Positions 44,662 through 53,422 of a stretch of 64,000 nt of DNA are shown piece after piece (within the stretch, counting starts at the first letter, position 1; each line of letters starts with the position of its first letter). Both the position numbers and the translations under genes were made by a program. Under the pieces are notes generated by a model. The model worked only from the letters and a program-made list of their open reading frames with translations. It made no database searches and was not told the origin of the DNA. The stretch comes from an uncultured Pontibacter sp. Its GTDB lineage: Bacteria; Bacteroidota; Bacteroidia; Cytophagales; Hymenobacteraceae. Location: assembly GCF_947492645.1 (NCBI RefSeq), contig NZ_CANLMZ010000017.1, positions 25,040 to 89,039 of the forward strand. The letters are read 5' to 3'.

Positions 44662-45282
44662 TTACTTTTTGTAGATCTCTTCGTTAGTGCCACAAGAAAG
44701 CATGGCATCGCCATAGTATGGGTTACGAATTTCTTCGTTAGAGCTTAACCAATAAGCCCCTTTGTTGTTAAAGGCCATCGGGCAATACTGATAGTACAGC
44801 GTGCCTTCTGCAGCGTTAAAAGCTTTCGCCATAGAGAAGACCGTTTCTGAGAGTTGCTCCAGGTTTTGGCGCTGCACAGCTAAATCCTCTGATTCGGCAA
44901 TTTTAGAGGCGTTCTCAATAACCGTGTTTGTCTTTTCCTCAGCAAAGGCCTTTTCATCGGTAGTAAGTGTAGCTACTGGCATGGCTTTGGCTACTGTAAG
45001 TACATCATTGGCAGCAGTTTTGGCGGCAGCCGGTTCAGAAGCTACCAGCGCCTCCGTAAGTTTTAAATACTCCTCTACAAGTTGTGCCACCTGTGTTTTC
45101 ATCGGTGCTGCAACCGAAGAAAAATCTGGTGCTTCAACAACTACCGCGCTTTCTGCTATGCTGCGGTCTTTGCCCGTGCTGTGTTGCTCTGTTGTGGCTT
45201 CTGCTTTCTCAGATGTATTCTCAGAGCATGATGAGAAGGTAAACGCAGCAAGAACAGCTGCTGCAAAAAGTGTCTTTTTCAT
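44662..45282 (-). CDS. DUF3347-containing lipoprotein (copper-binding candidate)
   Basis: A 206-residue lipoprotein with lipobox FSSC near residue 19. The DUF3347 domain (about 60-195) ends in YYQYCPMAFNNKGAYWLSS, EEIRNPYYGDAMLSCG, which contains Cys and Met residues suited to Cu(I). The same motif ends the CusB-like protein at 45575-47335, so the two share a domain. It is the last gene of the cluster and may hand copper to the efflux pump in the periplasm. Confidence 0.85.
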   Translation of the reverse strand: MKKTLFAAAVLAAFTFSSCSENTSEKAEATTEQHSTGKDRSIAESAVVVEAPDFSSVAAPMKTQVAQLVEEYLKLTEALVASEPAAAKTAANDVLTVAKAMPVATLTTDEKAFAEEKTNTVIENASKIAESEDLAVQRQNLEQLSETVFSMAKAFNAAEGTLYYQYCPMAFNNKGAYWLSSNEEIRNPYYGDAMLSCGTNEEIYKK

Positions 45283-45295
45283 GTGTTACGTATTT

Positions 45296-45424
45296 TTAAT
45301 TATTTATTTGATTCAGCATTACAAAGGTAACCATACCTGCGATTACCACATAGACAAACCATTTCAACCATGGTTTATACTTTGGGGTTGGTTCCTGGTC
45401 CCCGGTTCTGCAACATTCTTTCAT
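45296..45424 (-). CDS. 42-residue single-span membrane protein
   Basis: Found by reading the minus strand directly. It begins MKECCRTGDQEPTPKYKPWL and has one transmembrane helix (about 21-39, WFVYVVIAGMVTFVMLNQ). The N-terminal CC pair could bind metal. It lies 13 bases before the DUF3347 lipoprotein gene on the same strand, within the copper cluster. Similar short CC-plus-helix proteins accompany copper genes in other Bacteroidetes as far as I recall. The function is not established. Confidence 0.6.
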   Translation of the reverse strand: MKECCRTGDQEPTPKYKPWLKWFVYVVIAGMVTFVMLNQINN

Positions 45425-45469
45425 GGTTGTTATACTTTCGTTTTAATTAGCGCCTGAATTTCTTTTACT

Positions 45470-45553
45470 TGTCATTTCGAACGCATGTGAGAAATCTGGA
45501 GCATTTCATAGCCCAGCAATATTTCAGATTTCTCACATGCGTTCGAAATGACA
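45470..45553. repeat. Long inverted repeat, intergenic REP/MITE-like element
   Basis: Two perfect 29-base arms (45470-45498 and 45525-45553) begin TGTCATTTCGAACGCATGTG and enclose 26 bases. The element lies between the CusB-like gene and the 42-residue gene. Sequences of the TCATTTCGAnnnnngtgAGAAATCTG form are, from memory, dispersed intergenic repeats in many Bacteroidetes. Only this copy is seen here. Confidence 0.75.
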
Positions 45554-45574
45554 GATTACTACCTCTATACTTTG

Positions 45575-47335
45575 CTAATGCACATGCTCCTGTGCCGGCT
45601 CTTTATCGGCAGCCACACGCTGGCCTTTACGGTAGGTTTGTTTTACCTCGCCGCAAGTTAACATAGCCTGGCCAAAGTATGGGTTACGAATTTCCTTTTG
45701 ATCACTTAGCCAGAATGCACCTTTGTCATTGTTAGCCATCGGACACCATTGCTTGTATACAGCGTCCTCGGTAACGCCAAAGCTTTCTACTGCCTCAATC
45801 AAGTGATTTGAAAGTACATTAAATGCCTCACGCTGCTCGTTTACTGCCTTTTCCTTTTGGATAGTGGAGGCATTAGATTTTAGCGCCGGTAACAGCTGCA
45901 TCCACTTAGCGTGCGTGCTGCCATCCAGCTGGCTCATATCCACTTTGTTTAAGGCTGCTGTAAAACCTGCAGCTGCCTTACTGCCAGCTGCGGGGTCAGA
46001 TGCTACCAGAGCATCTTTCAAAGTATAATAATTCTCCAAGGCATTATTTAGCTGCTTCTTGAATGTCTCTGGCACTTCCATGGTCTTGGTGGCAGGCGCC
46101 GACATCATACTATAGTTCCCGCTTAGTTGTGCAGCGCCATCTACGGCAAATACCCCATTGGTTACCACCTGCTCACCTTCACTCAGGCCGCCTTCCACCA
46201 GGTATAGATCACCCATACGTGGCCCCAACGTTACTTCGCGCATTTCAAAGGCTGGCGTGTCCCGGTCAACCTTAACGTATACTACAGAGCGTTTGCCGGT
46301 CCAGAGAACTGCTGTACGTGGCACCGCTAAGGCATTGCTATCAGTTGTTGGCTTTGCAGCTGTTTTTATACTTGCGTTCGCAAACATGCCTGGTTTTAGT
46401 TGATTTCCGGGGTTGGCAACCTCGGCACGCACCTGTACGGCACGGGTGCTGGCATCCAGTACAGGCGTTACAAAGGCCACCTTCGCGTTAAACTCCTTAC
46501 CAGGTATGCCCGGTACAGTAAAGTTAACTGTTGAGCCCTCTTTTACCCAGGCAAGGTCTGTCTCATAGGCATCCAGCACTACCCAAACCGACGACAGGTT
46601 TGCCACCTCAAACATCACAGTTCCGGTACTTACATAATCGCCAACGGCTACACTTCTTTGCGTTACCACACCGGCCGCATCCGCATAAATGTCGAAGTTG
46701 GTGATCAGCTCGTTGGCATTCTCGATGCGCTGTATCTGGTTGTCGGAAAGGTTCCAGAGCCTTAGTTTTGTTCTGGCTGCCTGGTACAGCTCCGGCATCA
46801 GGTTTTTTGATTTTGCTGCCTCCTGCAGTTCGCGCTGCGCTGTGATCAGGTCCGGAGAATATACCGATGCCAGCCGTTCGCCTCTGCGCACCTCCTGGCC
46901 CGTAAAGTTTATATACAGCTTTTCGATGCGGCCCGGGAATTTGGCTGTGATAGAGGATACTTTCTGCTCGTTTAGCTGCACGGTACCTGATAGCGTCAGC
47001 TCATTCTCTGCATTGGCACGCTGTACTGCTGAGGTTTGAATGTTGGCAAGGGCAATGGCCTTTGGTGTCATTTCCAGCACATAAGGGCTTGCCTCACCAC
47101 CGCCAGCCGCAGCAGAAACCGGTATCAGATCCATCCCGCAAAGCGGACATTTGCCCGGTTCGTTCTGGCGTATCTGCGGGTGCATGGAGCAGGTATACTC
47201 TGTCACGCCAGCTTCTTTACCGGCATGATCGTGTGCTTCTTCAGAGGCCCTTCCTCCGAAAAGCAGCCAGCCAAGCAGCAGGCCACCTAGGGCTACTGCT
47301 ATGTAGGTGAAGGTTCTTTTATTTTGTGGTGTCAT
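45575..47335 (-). CDS. cusB: CusB-like copper/silver efflux adaptor with YHYC-type metal domain and DUF3347
   Basis: A 586-residue adaptor of a heavy-metal RND pump. An N-terminal anchor is followed by a heavy-metal-binding domain (YTCSMHPQIRQNEPGKCPLC, about 47-66). The CusB core follows (lipoyl, short helical and barrel parts, about 85-400), and a C-terminal DUF3347 domain (about 415-575) has the CPMANNDKGAFWLSD and AMLTCG motifs. It ends in a His-containing tail (EPAQEHVH). The start overlaps the CusC-like gene by 17 bases. It should pass Cu(I)/Ag(I) to the pump at 48999-52763. Confidence 0.93.
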   Translation of the reverse strand: MTPQNKRTFTYIAVALGGLLLGWLLFGGRASEEAHDHAGKEAGVTEYTCSMHPQIRQNEPGKCPLCGMDLIPVSAAAGGGEASPYVLEMTPKAIALANIQTSAVQRANAENELTLSGTVQLNEQKVSSITAKFPGRIEKLYINFTGQEVRRGERLASVYSPDLITAQRELQEAAKSKNLMPELYQAARTKLRLWNLSDNQIQRIENANELITNFDIYADAAGVVTQRSVAVGDYVSTGTVMFEVANLSSVWVVLDAYETDLAWVKEGSTVNFTVPGIPGKEFNAKVAFVTPVLDASTRAVQVRAEVANPGNQLKPGMFANASIKTAAKPTTDSNALAVPRTAVLWTGKRSVVYVKVDRDTPAFEMREVTLGPRMGDLYLVEGGLSEGEQVVTNGVFAVDGAAQLSGNYSMMSAPATKTMEVPETFKKQLNNALENYYTLKDALVASDPAAGSKAAAGFTAALNKVDMSQLDGSTHAKWMQLLPALKSNASTIQKEKAVNEQREAFNVLSNHLIEAVESFGVTEDAVYKQWCPMANNDKGAFWLSDQKEIRNPYFGQAMLTCGEVKQTYRKGQRVAADKEPAQEHVH

Positions 47336-48788
47336 GTTGTGATGCTGTATAGATATGGGTGTTCATTAGGCGGCTGATGTTGTGTGCTGCAGACTGCTGA
47401 TCTACAATAGCCTGCAGTTGCTGCTGTTTGTAGGTAAGTATACTTTGCCGCTGTCTTAAAATGTCTTCAATGCCTGCTCCTGCCACAGAATAGTTAGTGG
47501 TAAGCAACCTGATCGCCTGCTCGTTAAGCGTTATCTGATCTTTTAACAAATTAAGCATGCTGGTAGTGCGCTGGTACTCATACAGCAGTTGGCTTAGCTC
47601 AGAAAACAGCTGTTTCTCGGTTGCCTCTTTCTGGTAAGTAGCCGCTTTTTTAGATAACTCTGCCTCGCGTTTGGCCGCATTATACTTTCCCCTGTAAATG
47701 GGCAGCGTAACCGATACCATGGGCATTACCATATTTTCGCCTCCCATTGGCATCTGTGTCATTTCGTCTGTGCGAGGCCGGAACACCATGTAATTTAAAC
47801 CAACGCCGATCATGGGTCTGCCCATCAGTTGTGCCATGCGGTACTGTGCTTCTCTGGCTTTTTCGTCCCACTCATACATTTTCAGCATGGGGTGGTTCTG
47901 GCGTATGGAGTCCTGTATCAGCGACAGCGATGCCGGCAACTCAGCTGGTAAAAGTGTGTCCGGCACCTGTACTTCTGCATTATGCTCTCTGTTCAGGATG
48001 TTATTAAAGGCAATTACCTGCGGCGTTTTGGAGTCGCGGAGTAGCTGCAGCCTGTTTTCCAGTTCTTTGATCTGAACCCGTATCAGGATAACATCCACCA
48101 TAGAGGTACCTGAGCTTGCCATAGAAGAGGAAGCCATACTTCCGCTGCTCATGCTGCTGCCACTACTTGCCTGAGTGCTTCCTGTTGAGCCGCCTCCCAT
48201 ACCGGCCATACCCGAAGAGCCGCTTCCTGCGTTGGTGGTGCCCATGCTTGAGCCTGTACGAGCTGGCGCACTTTGCCTGGAGGCACCAGAAGCACTACTA
48301 GCCGGAGCAGATTTATACTTTGCCAGCGCAATCCGTTCCAAAGCTTTGGTTAACTCAAGTTCTCTCTCCAGCAATTCAGCTTCTTTATCGATGCGGTAGA
48401 TGTTGATCCAGAAAGTATGAACCTCGTGGTATAGGTTGATCTTTGCTTCGTTGAATTCTGCAAGTTTCATCTGGGCCATGTAATAGGCCTCGTCTTTTGC
48501 CGCGCCCAGCGAGCCAACCCACGGAAACATCTGCATCACAGACGCCTCACCGATCTGCTCTCCCATAAAGCGCTCCATCGGCTTCAGGAAAAAGTTGAAG
48601 TTCGCCTCGGGATCTGGTAGCGCACCTACCTGGGGCACACGTTGCAAGGCAGCTTCGTACTCGGCAAAGCGGGCTTTCAGCTGCGAGCTGTTTTGTCCTG
48701 CTTCTATCAGGTAATCATCCAGGGTTTGTGCCTGAAGTAGGATGGGGGATAGAAGGAGAAAAAGTATACTTGCTATTAACTGTTTCAT
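47319..48788 (-). CDS. cusC: CusC-like TolC-family channel with Ser/Gly/Met-rich insertion
   Basis: A 489-residue outer membrane channel with signal peptide (cleavage near LLQAQ). The TolC helices are interrupted at residues 161-229 by a low-complexity segment of Ser, Gly, Ala and Met (for example SSGMAGMGGGSTGSTQASSG). This segment is foreign to ordinary TolC proteins and holds about nine methionines that could bind Cu(I). It maps to the outer end of a periplasmic hairpin. The gene overlaps the CusB-like gene and follows the CusA-like gene by 210 bases. Confidence 0.88.
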   Translation of the reverse strand: MKQLIASILFLLLSPILLQAQTLDDYLIEAGQNSSQLKARFAEYEAALQRVPQVGALPDPEANFNFFLKPMERFMGEQIGEASVMQMFPWVGSLGAAKDEAYYMAQMKLAEFNEAKINLYHEVHTFWINIYRIDKEAELLERELELTKALERIALAKYKSAPASSASGASRQSAPARTGSSMGTTNAGSGSSGMAGMGGGSTGSTQASSGSSMSSGSMASSSMASSGTSMVDVILIRVQIKELENRLQLLRDSKTPQVIAFNNILNREHNAEVQVPDTLLPAELPASLSLIQDSIRQNHPMLKMYEWDEKAREAQYRMAQLMGRPMIGVGLNYMVFRPRTDEMTQMPMGGENMVMPMVSVTLPIYRGKYNAAKREAELSKKAATYQKEATEKQLFSELSQLLYEYQRTTSMLNLLKDQITLNEQAIRLLTTNYSVAGAGIEDILRQRQSILTYKQQQLQAIVDQQSAAHNISRLMNTHIYTASQHDTTK

Positions 48789-48813
48789 CTTTTAATACAT
48801 TAAATGCTTTTAG

Positions 48814-48883
48814 CCAGCTTTCGCCTCGCCGGCTGGGCCCTACTTTTTGTCTTGACACAAAAAGTAGGCAAAAAAGTCAAGAC
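48814..48883. repeat. Compound inverted-repeat element between cusA- and cusC-like genes
   Basis: A hairpin with 12-base arms (48839-48850 and 48857-48868, CCTACTTTTTGT and its complement) has the loop CTTGAC. The GTCTTGAC at 48849-48856 can instead pair with GTCAAGAC at 48876-48883, so two structures compete. A smaller CCAGC/GCTGG pair (48814-48836) precedes it. From memory, the CTTTTTGTCTTGACACAAAAAGTAG block is a common dispersed element in Cytophagales and related genomes. Only one copy is in the window. Confidence 0.6.
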
Positions 48884-48998
48884 GCTCCTTTCTCGAGGGC
48901 CCCTTCACCCACTCGCTGAACGCTCAAACAGTAGACCGTCGTAAAGTGCACCTGGCATAAGTCGTTGCTGCGTAGTTTTCATAGGAGATATCAATATC

Positions 48999-51900
48999 TT
49001 ATTGATTAACTGATCTTTTAACTTTTAATTCCTCCCGCCAGCTGTACAGTACAGGAACAATAAAGAGTGTGATCAGGGCTACCGTCATACCGCCGAAGGT
49101 TGGGATGGCCATTGGTATCATAATGTCAGAGCCACGGCCTGAGGACGTGAGCACAGGCAGCAGCGCCAGCAGGGTAGTAGCCGTTGTCATCAAACAAGGG
49201 CGCACACGGCGCATACCGGCTTCCAGTACTGCACTTCGTACTTCCTGTCTCGATTCCGGCGTCAGTTTGTCAAAGCTCTGTTTCAGGTAGGTGCCCATTA
49301 CTACCCCGTCGTCGGTGGCAATGCCGAACAACGCAATGAAGCCTACCCAAACGGCTACGCTCAGGTTAAAGTCGCGCATCTGGAACAGCTCGCGCATGTT
49401 GGTATCCCCAAACGAGAAATTGAAGAACCAATCCTGCCCGTACAGCCACAGCATCATAAAACCACCCGAAAAAGCCATGGCAATGGCCGTGAAAATAAAC
49501 AGGGTAGTAGATACTGAGCGGAACTGGAAGTATAGGATCAGGAAAATGATCAGCAAAGCCAGCGGTATAACAATTGCCAGACGTTTTTCGGCACGCACCT
49601 GGTTCTCGTAATTGCCCGAAAACTTGTAACTCACGCCAGCTGGTACTACCAACTCACCTGTTTCTATCTTCTGGCTCAGGTAATGCTGCGCATCTTCTAC
49701 TACCGATACTTCAGCAAAACCGTCACGCTTATCCAGTAGCACATAACCTGTCAGGAAGGAGTTTTCGCCGCGTATCATCATCGGTCCGGGACGGTATACA
49801 ACTTCAGCTATTTCACCTAAAGGAATCTGTGCGCCACCTGCCGTTGTGATCATGATGCGGTCCACAGACTCAGGGTCGTTTCTATATTCTCTGGCATAGC
49901 GGGCACGAATGGAGTAGCGTTCACGACCTTCTACAGTTGTAGTCAGGGCCATACCACCCATTGCCACCTCAATATATTCCTGCACATCGGCCACATTCAA
50001 TCCGTAGCGGGCCATGGCTTGGCGGTTCAGCTCGATCTCCATGTAGGGTTTACCCAACGACCTGTCGGCAAACACGGCCTCAGGTTTAACTGATGGCACC
50101 TCTTTTAGCAGCCGCTCCAGCTGCAGACTAAAGTCCTCGATGGTTTTCAGATCAGGGCCGTATACTTTTACACCCATAGGGGCACGCATACCGGTTTGCA
50201 GCATCACGAGGCGGGTTTCGATGGGCTGTAGTTTAGGGGCAGAGGTTACACCCGGTATGTTGGCAGCTTTCACGATCTCGTTCCAGATATCATCCGGTGT
50301 TCTGATGTGGTCGCGCCATTGACGGTAGTATTCACCTCGGTTATCCTCTACCAACTCACCGTTCGCATCCCTTACAAACTCCCCTTCATCATCTACTTTA
50401 AAACGCAGTTTCCTGCCGTTGGCGTCAGTTTTATACTCCGATTTGTACTGTATAACGTTTTCGTACATCGACATAGGGGCAGGGTCCAGGGCAGTTTCGG
50501 CACGACCTGCTTTGCCTACAGTCATCTCCACCTCAGGTATGGCCGTGATCATCATGTCCAGCTGCTGCACGATGCGCTTGTTGGCCTCTACGCCGGAGTG
50601 CGGCATGGAGGTAGGCATCAGCAGGAAAGCACCTTCATCCAGGGAAGGCATAAACTCTTCGCCCATGCCCGGGAAAGTATGCACCAAACCACTCCAGGGA
50701 GAGGAGGTTCTGATGTTGTAGCCAGTCTTGTCGAAACCGTTGGCTACCCAGCCGAACACCTCGTTAAAACCAACCCAGATCAGCAGCCCCAGCAGCATGA
50801 TAAAGACAGGAATCGCCATGAATTTACCCTTGTTGGCCAGGCACCACATAAGTATACGTGGGTATGCTTTGATGAACAGGGAGAATGTACCCAACACCAA
50901 ACCGATGACCAGCAGGATGAACAGGAAATTTACAACGAGACTGACTGACACGCCCAGCGGCAACCACTCCGAAGCCAGTAACCAGCTAACCGCCAAAACC
51001 GCAATGCCCACCATGACAGGTGTATGGTACCTGCCATACTTTTCCGGCTGGTAATGGTTAAGCAGATTGTTGATGGCTACAAGTATAAGCGTGACACCTG
51101 CCAGCGGAAGTATAAACAAGGCTATCAAACCGATTACGAGCAGCGTGATATTCATCACCTTTGTCCAGGCTACATTTCTCGACCTCAAACTGAAGATGGA
51201 GTGTGCAAAGGCCGGCATGATGAGGATGGTAAAGATAAGTGAAGCCACCAGCGCAAAGGTCTTGGTAAAGGCCAGCGGACCAAACAGTTTGCCTTCTGCG
51301 GCCTCCAAAGTAAATACCGGCAAGAAGCTGACGATGGTAGTAGAAACCGCTGTAAGTATGGCCGTGGCAACCTCGGTAGTGGCATCGTACACCGTCTTCA
51401 GCAGCGATTGCCCCGGAGGTGCCTCGTCCATGTGCCGCAGGATGTTCTCGTTGAGGATAATACCCAGATCCACCATCGTACCAATGGCAATGGCAATACC
51501 AGATAGGGCTACTATGTTGGCATCCACGCTGAAGTACTTCATCATGATAAAGGTCATCAACACCGCCAGGGGCAGCAGGGCAGAGATCAGCAGGGACGCA
51601 CGCAGGTTGTACACCATCACGATGATCACAATAATGGTGATCAGGATCTGAAGTATGATGGCGGAGTTCAGCGTGCCCAGCGTTTCGTTGATCAGTTGGG
51701 TGCGGTCGTAGAAAGGCACCACGGTAACTTTGGAGGTACGTCCGTCGGCCAGCTTTTTACTTGGCAAACCGGCAGCGATCTCATCGAGCTTCTCTTTTAC
51801 GTTACCGATCACAGCTAGTGGGTTATCACCGTAGCGGGCAATTACCACACCACCCACAGCCTCTGCACCGCCTTTATCCAGTATGCCCAGCATCGATCTG

Positions 51901-52763
51901 TCGGCAGGACCTATGTTTACGCGGGCAATATCACGGATGCGGATTGGGACGTTGGAGGTTACTTTTACAACTGCATCCTCAATGTCAGATAAGTCTTTAA
52001 CATAGCCCAGGCCACGCACAAGGTACTCCACCTGGTTTATTTCTACCGTATTAGCACCTACATCCTGGTTGCTGTTCTGCAGGGCTGTCATCACCTCCAT
52101 CATCGAGATGTTGTTTGCCTTCATGGCCACCGGATCCAGATCAACCTGGTACTCTTTTATATAGCCACCCACCGAGGCTACCTCAGCCACACCCTCGGCA
52201 CCAGACAATGAATACCGTACATAATAATCCTGGATAGTGCGCAACTCGTGCAGGTCCCAGCCACCAGCCGGTTTGCCGTTCTCATCTCGGCCCTCTAAAG
52301 TATACCAGTATACTTGTCCCAGCGCCGTGGCATCAGGGCCAAGCTTTGGCGTTACTTCAGCTGGCAGCAGGTCGTTTGGCAGGGAGTTTAATTTCTCCAG
52401 AATGCGGGATCGGCTCCAGTAATATTCGGTATCCTCGTCGAAGATGACGTAGATGCTCGAGAAGCCGAACATGGAGGTAGAGCGGATGGTTTTCACACCC
52501 GGCATTCCTAGAAGGGAAGTAGTAAGCGGATAGGTAATCTGGTCCTCCACGTCCTGCGGAGAACGGCCCATCCATTCGGTGAAGATGATCTGCTGGTTCT
52601 CACCGATGTCCGGAATGGCATCGACAGGTACAGGGTCGCGGGGCAGAAAATTCACATTCCAGTTGAAAGGAGCCACTACAATACCCCAGCCAACTATAAG
52701 TAGCAGGAGCAAAACTGTAACCAGTTTCTGCTCCAGGAAAAACTTTATAATGCTGTTTAACAT
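48999..52763 (-). CDS. cusA: CusA/CzcA-type heavy-metal RND efflux pump
   Basis: A 1254-residue inner-membrane pump. It is longer than the roughly 1050 residues of E. coli CusA, because of inserted membrane-helix and periplasmic segments in the middle, as is usual in Bacteroidetes. TM4 carries IGTMVDLGIILNENILRHM with the proton-relay Asp. Periplasmic Met residues are numerous (GEEFMPSLDEGAFLLMPTSMP), fitting a Cu(I)/Ag(I) relay. It is the first of the three efflux genes and sits 99 bases downstream of a HYC_CC_PP gene. Confidence 0.94.
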   Translation of the reverse strand: MLNSIIKFFLEQKLVTVLLLLLIVGWGIVVAPFNWNVNFLPRDPVPVDAIPDIGENQQIIFTEWMGRSPQDVEDQITYPLTTSLLGMPGVKTIRSTSMFGFSSIYVIFDEDTEYYWSRSRILEKLNSLPNDLLPAEVTPKLGPDATALGQVYWYTLEGRDENGKPAGGWDLHELRTIQDYYVRYSLSGAEGVAEVASVGGYIKEYQVDLDPVAMKANNISMMEVMTALQNSNQDVGANTVEINQVEYLVRGLGYVKDLSDIEDAVVKVTSNVPIRIRDIARVNIGPADRSMLGILDKGGAEAVGGVVIARYGDNPLAVIGNVKEKLDEIAAGLPSKKLADGRTSKVTVVPFYDRTQLINETLGTLNSAIILQILITIIVIIVMVYNLRASLLISALLPLAVLMTFIMMKYFSVDANIVALSGIAIAIGTMVDLGIILNENILRHMDEAPPGQSLLKTVYDATTEVATAILTAVSTTIVSFLPVFTLEAAEGKLFGPLAFTKTFALVASLIFTILIMPAFAHSIFSLRSRNVAWTKVMNITLLVIGLIALFILPLAGVTLILVAINNLLNHYQPEKYGRYHTPVMVGIAVLAVSWLLASEWLPLGVSVSLVVNFLFILLVIGLVLGTFSLFIKAYPRILMWCLANKGKFMAIPVFIMLLGLLIWVGFNEVFGWVANGFDKTGYNIRTSSPWSGLVHTFPGMGEEFMPSLDEGAFLLMPTSMPHSGVEANKRIVQQLDMMITAIPEVEMTVGKAGRAETALDPAPMSMYENVIQYKSEYKTDANGRKLRFKVDDEGEFVRDANGELVEDNRGEYYRQWRDHIRTPDDIWNEIVKAANIPGVTSAPKLQPIETRLVMLQTGMRAPMGVKVYGPDLKTIEDFSLQLERLLKEVPSVKPEAVFADRSLGKPYMEIELNRQAMARYGLNVADVQEYIEVAMGGMALTTTVEGRERYSIRARYAREYRNDPESVDRIMITTAGGAQIPLGEIAEVVYRPGPMMIRGENSFLTGYVLLDKRDGFAEVSVVEDAQHYLSQKIETGELVVPAGVSYKFSGNYENQVRAEKRLAIVIPLALLIIFLILYFQFRSVSTTLFIFTAIAMAFSGGFMMLWLYGQDWFFNFSFGDTNMRELFQMRDFNLSVAVWVGFIALFGIATDDGVVMGTYLKQSFDKLTPESRQEVRSAVLEAGMRRVRPCLMTTATTLLALLPVLTSSGRGSDIMIPMAIPTFGGMTVALITLFIVPVLYSWREELKVKRSVNQ

Positions 52764-52862
52764 GCTTTATTCGATTGAATACAAAGAAGTATAGCTACTG
52801 TAAAGACAGCAGCAAACTATACCAGCCTGTGCGGCAAGTATAGTATCGAAGTAAAGCGGGAT

Positions 52863-53294
52863 TTATAGCAGGAAAGACTGCACCAGCACCGGTATGTCGC
52901 GGGCCAGCGGGGGAGACTCGTAAAGCGCGTACGTTGGCTTTAAGTCTTTATCAGAAGTATAAAACTGGAAAACAACTGCCTTTACCACAGCCATCAGCTG
53001 AAGGTCCTGCAGTTTACTAAGGGATAATACCTTGTGTTTGGCGGCTACATCCTGCCGTTCCACTATAACCTGGTGGTCTTCGCAGCAGGCTTTGTCATCA
53101 GCATCCTGTTTAGGAGCATGGCAGGGTGGAATAACCTCTTTTTCCTTCTCCATCGGGCAATCTGCCTCAGCACCGAAGAAAGTAATATCGCGCAGTTCGC
53201 CGTCACAAATATGCATACCTACAGCCATACCCGTCGAGGAGACGAGCACCAGCAGCGTTAGGGTTAGCAGTATGATCCGGCGATATAGTTTCAT
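52863..53294 (-). CDS. HYC_CC_PP-family copper-cluster protein
   Basis: A 143-residue exported or membrane-anchored protein (hydrophobic segment about 8-28). It has the three marks of the family: MHIC near residue 27, CC within DKACCEDHQV, and PP in YESPPLARD near the end. Cys and His are abundant (CPMEKEK, CHAPKQD). The family occurs beside copper genes in Bacteroidetes and probably binds metal in the periplasm. It has its own promoter and probably leads into the efflux genes. Confidence 0.85.
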   Translation of the reverse strand: MKLYRRIILLTLTLLVLVSSTGMAVGMHICDGELRDITFFGAEADCPMEKEKEVIPPCHAPKQDADDKACCEDHQVIVERQDVAAKHKVLSLSKLQDLQLMAVVKAVVFQFYTSDKDLKPTYALYESPPLARDIPVLVQSFLL

Positions 53295-53314
53295 GTTTGA
53301 TTTTATACTTGTTG

Positions 53315-53343
53315 CAAAGGTATAGCCTTAAGCAGTACTCAAA
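53315..53343 (-). promoter_or_regulatory. Promoter of the HYC_CC_PP gene and copper efflux genes
   Basis: The minus strand has TTTG (53340-53343), 17 bases, and TACCTTTG (53315-53322), an exact -7 match, about 20 bases before the start codon. Confidence 0.6.
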
Positions 53344-53422
53344 CTTACACAATTAAGTAAAACTTTTACATCTTTTCTCAGGCGTTTCGGCAAAAGGTAA
53401 CTGTAAGGCGATATAAAGCAGG

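Noticed and set aside
45470..45553. Single CRISPR repeat-spacer unit
   Set aside because: There is only one inverted pair, no periodic direct repeats and no cas genes nearby.
48102..48308. Frameshift or contamination in the CusC-like gene
   Set aside because: The frame stays open and returns to normal TolC sequence on both sides, so an in-frame low-complexity insertion is the simpler reading.
50307..50948. 213-codon plus-strand frame inside the cusA-like gene
   Set aside because: His/Gln-rich composition with no recognisable motif, and it is fully contained in a conserved pump gene.
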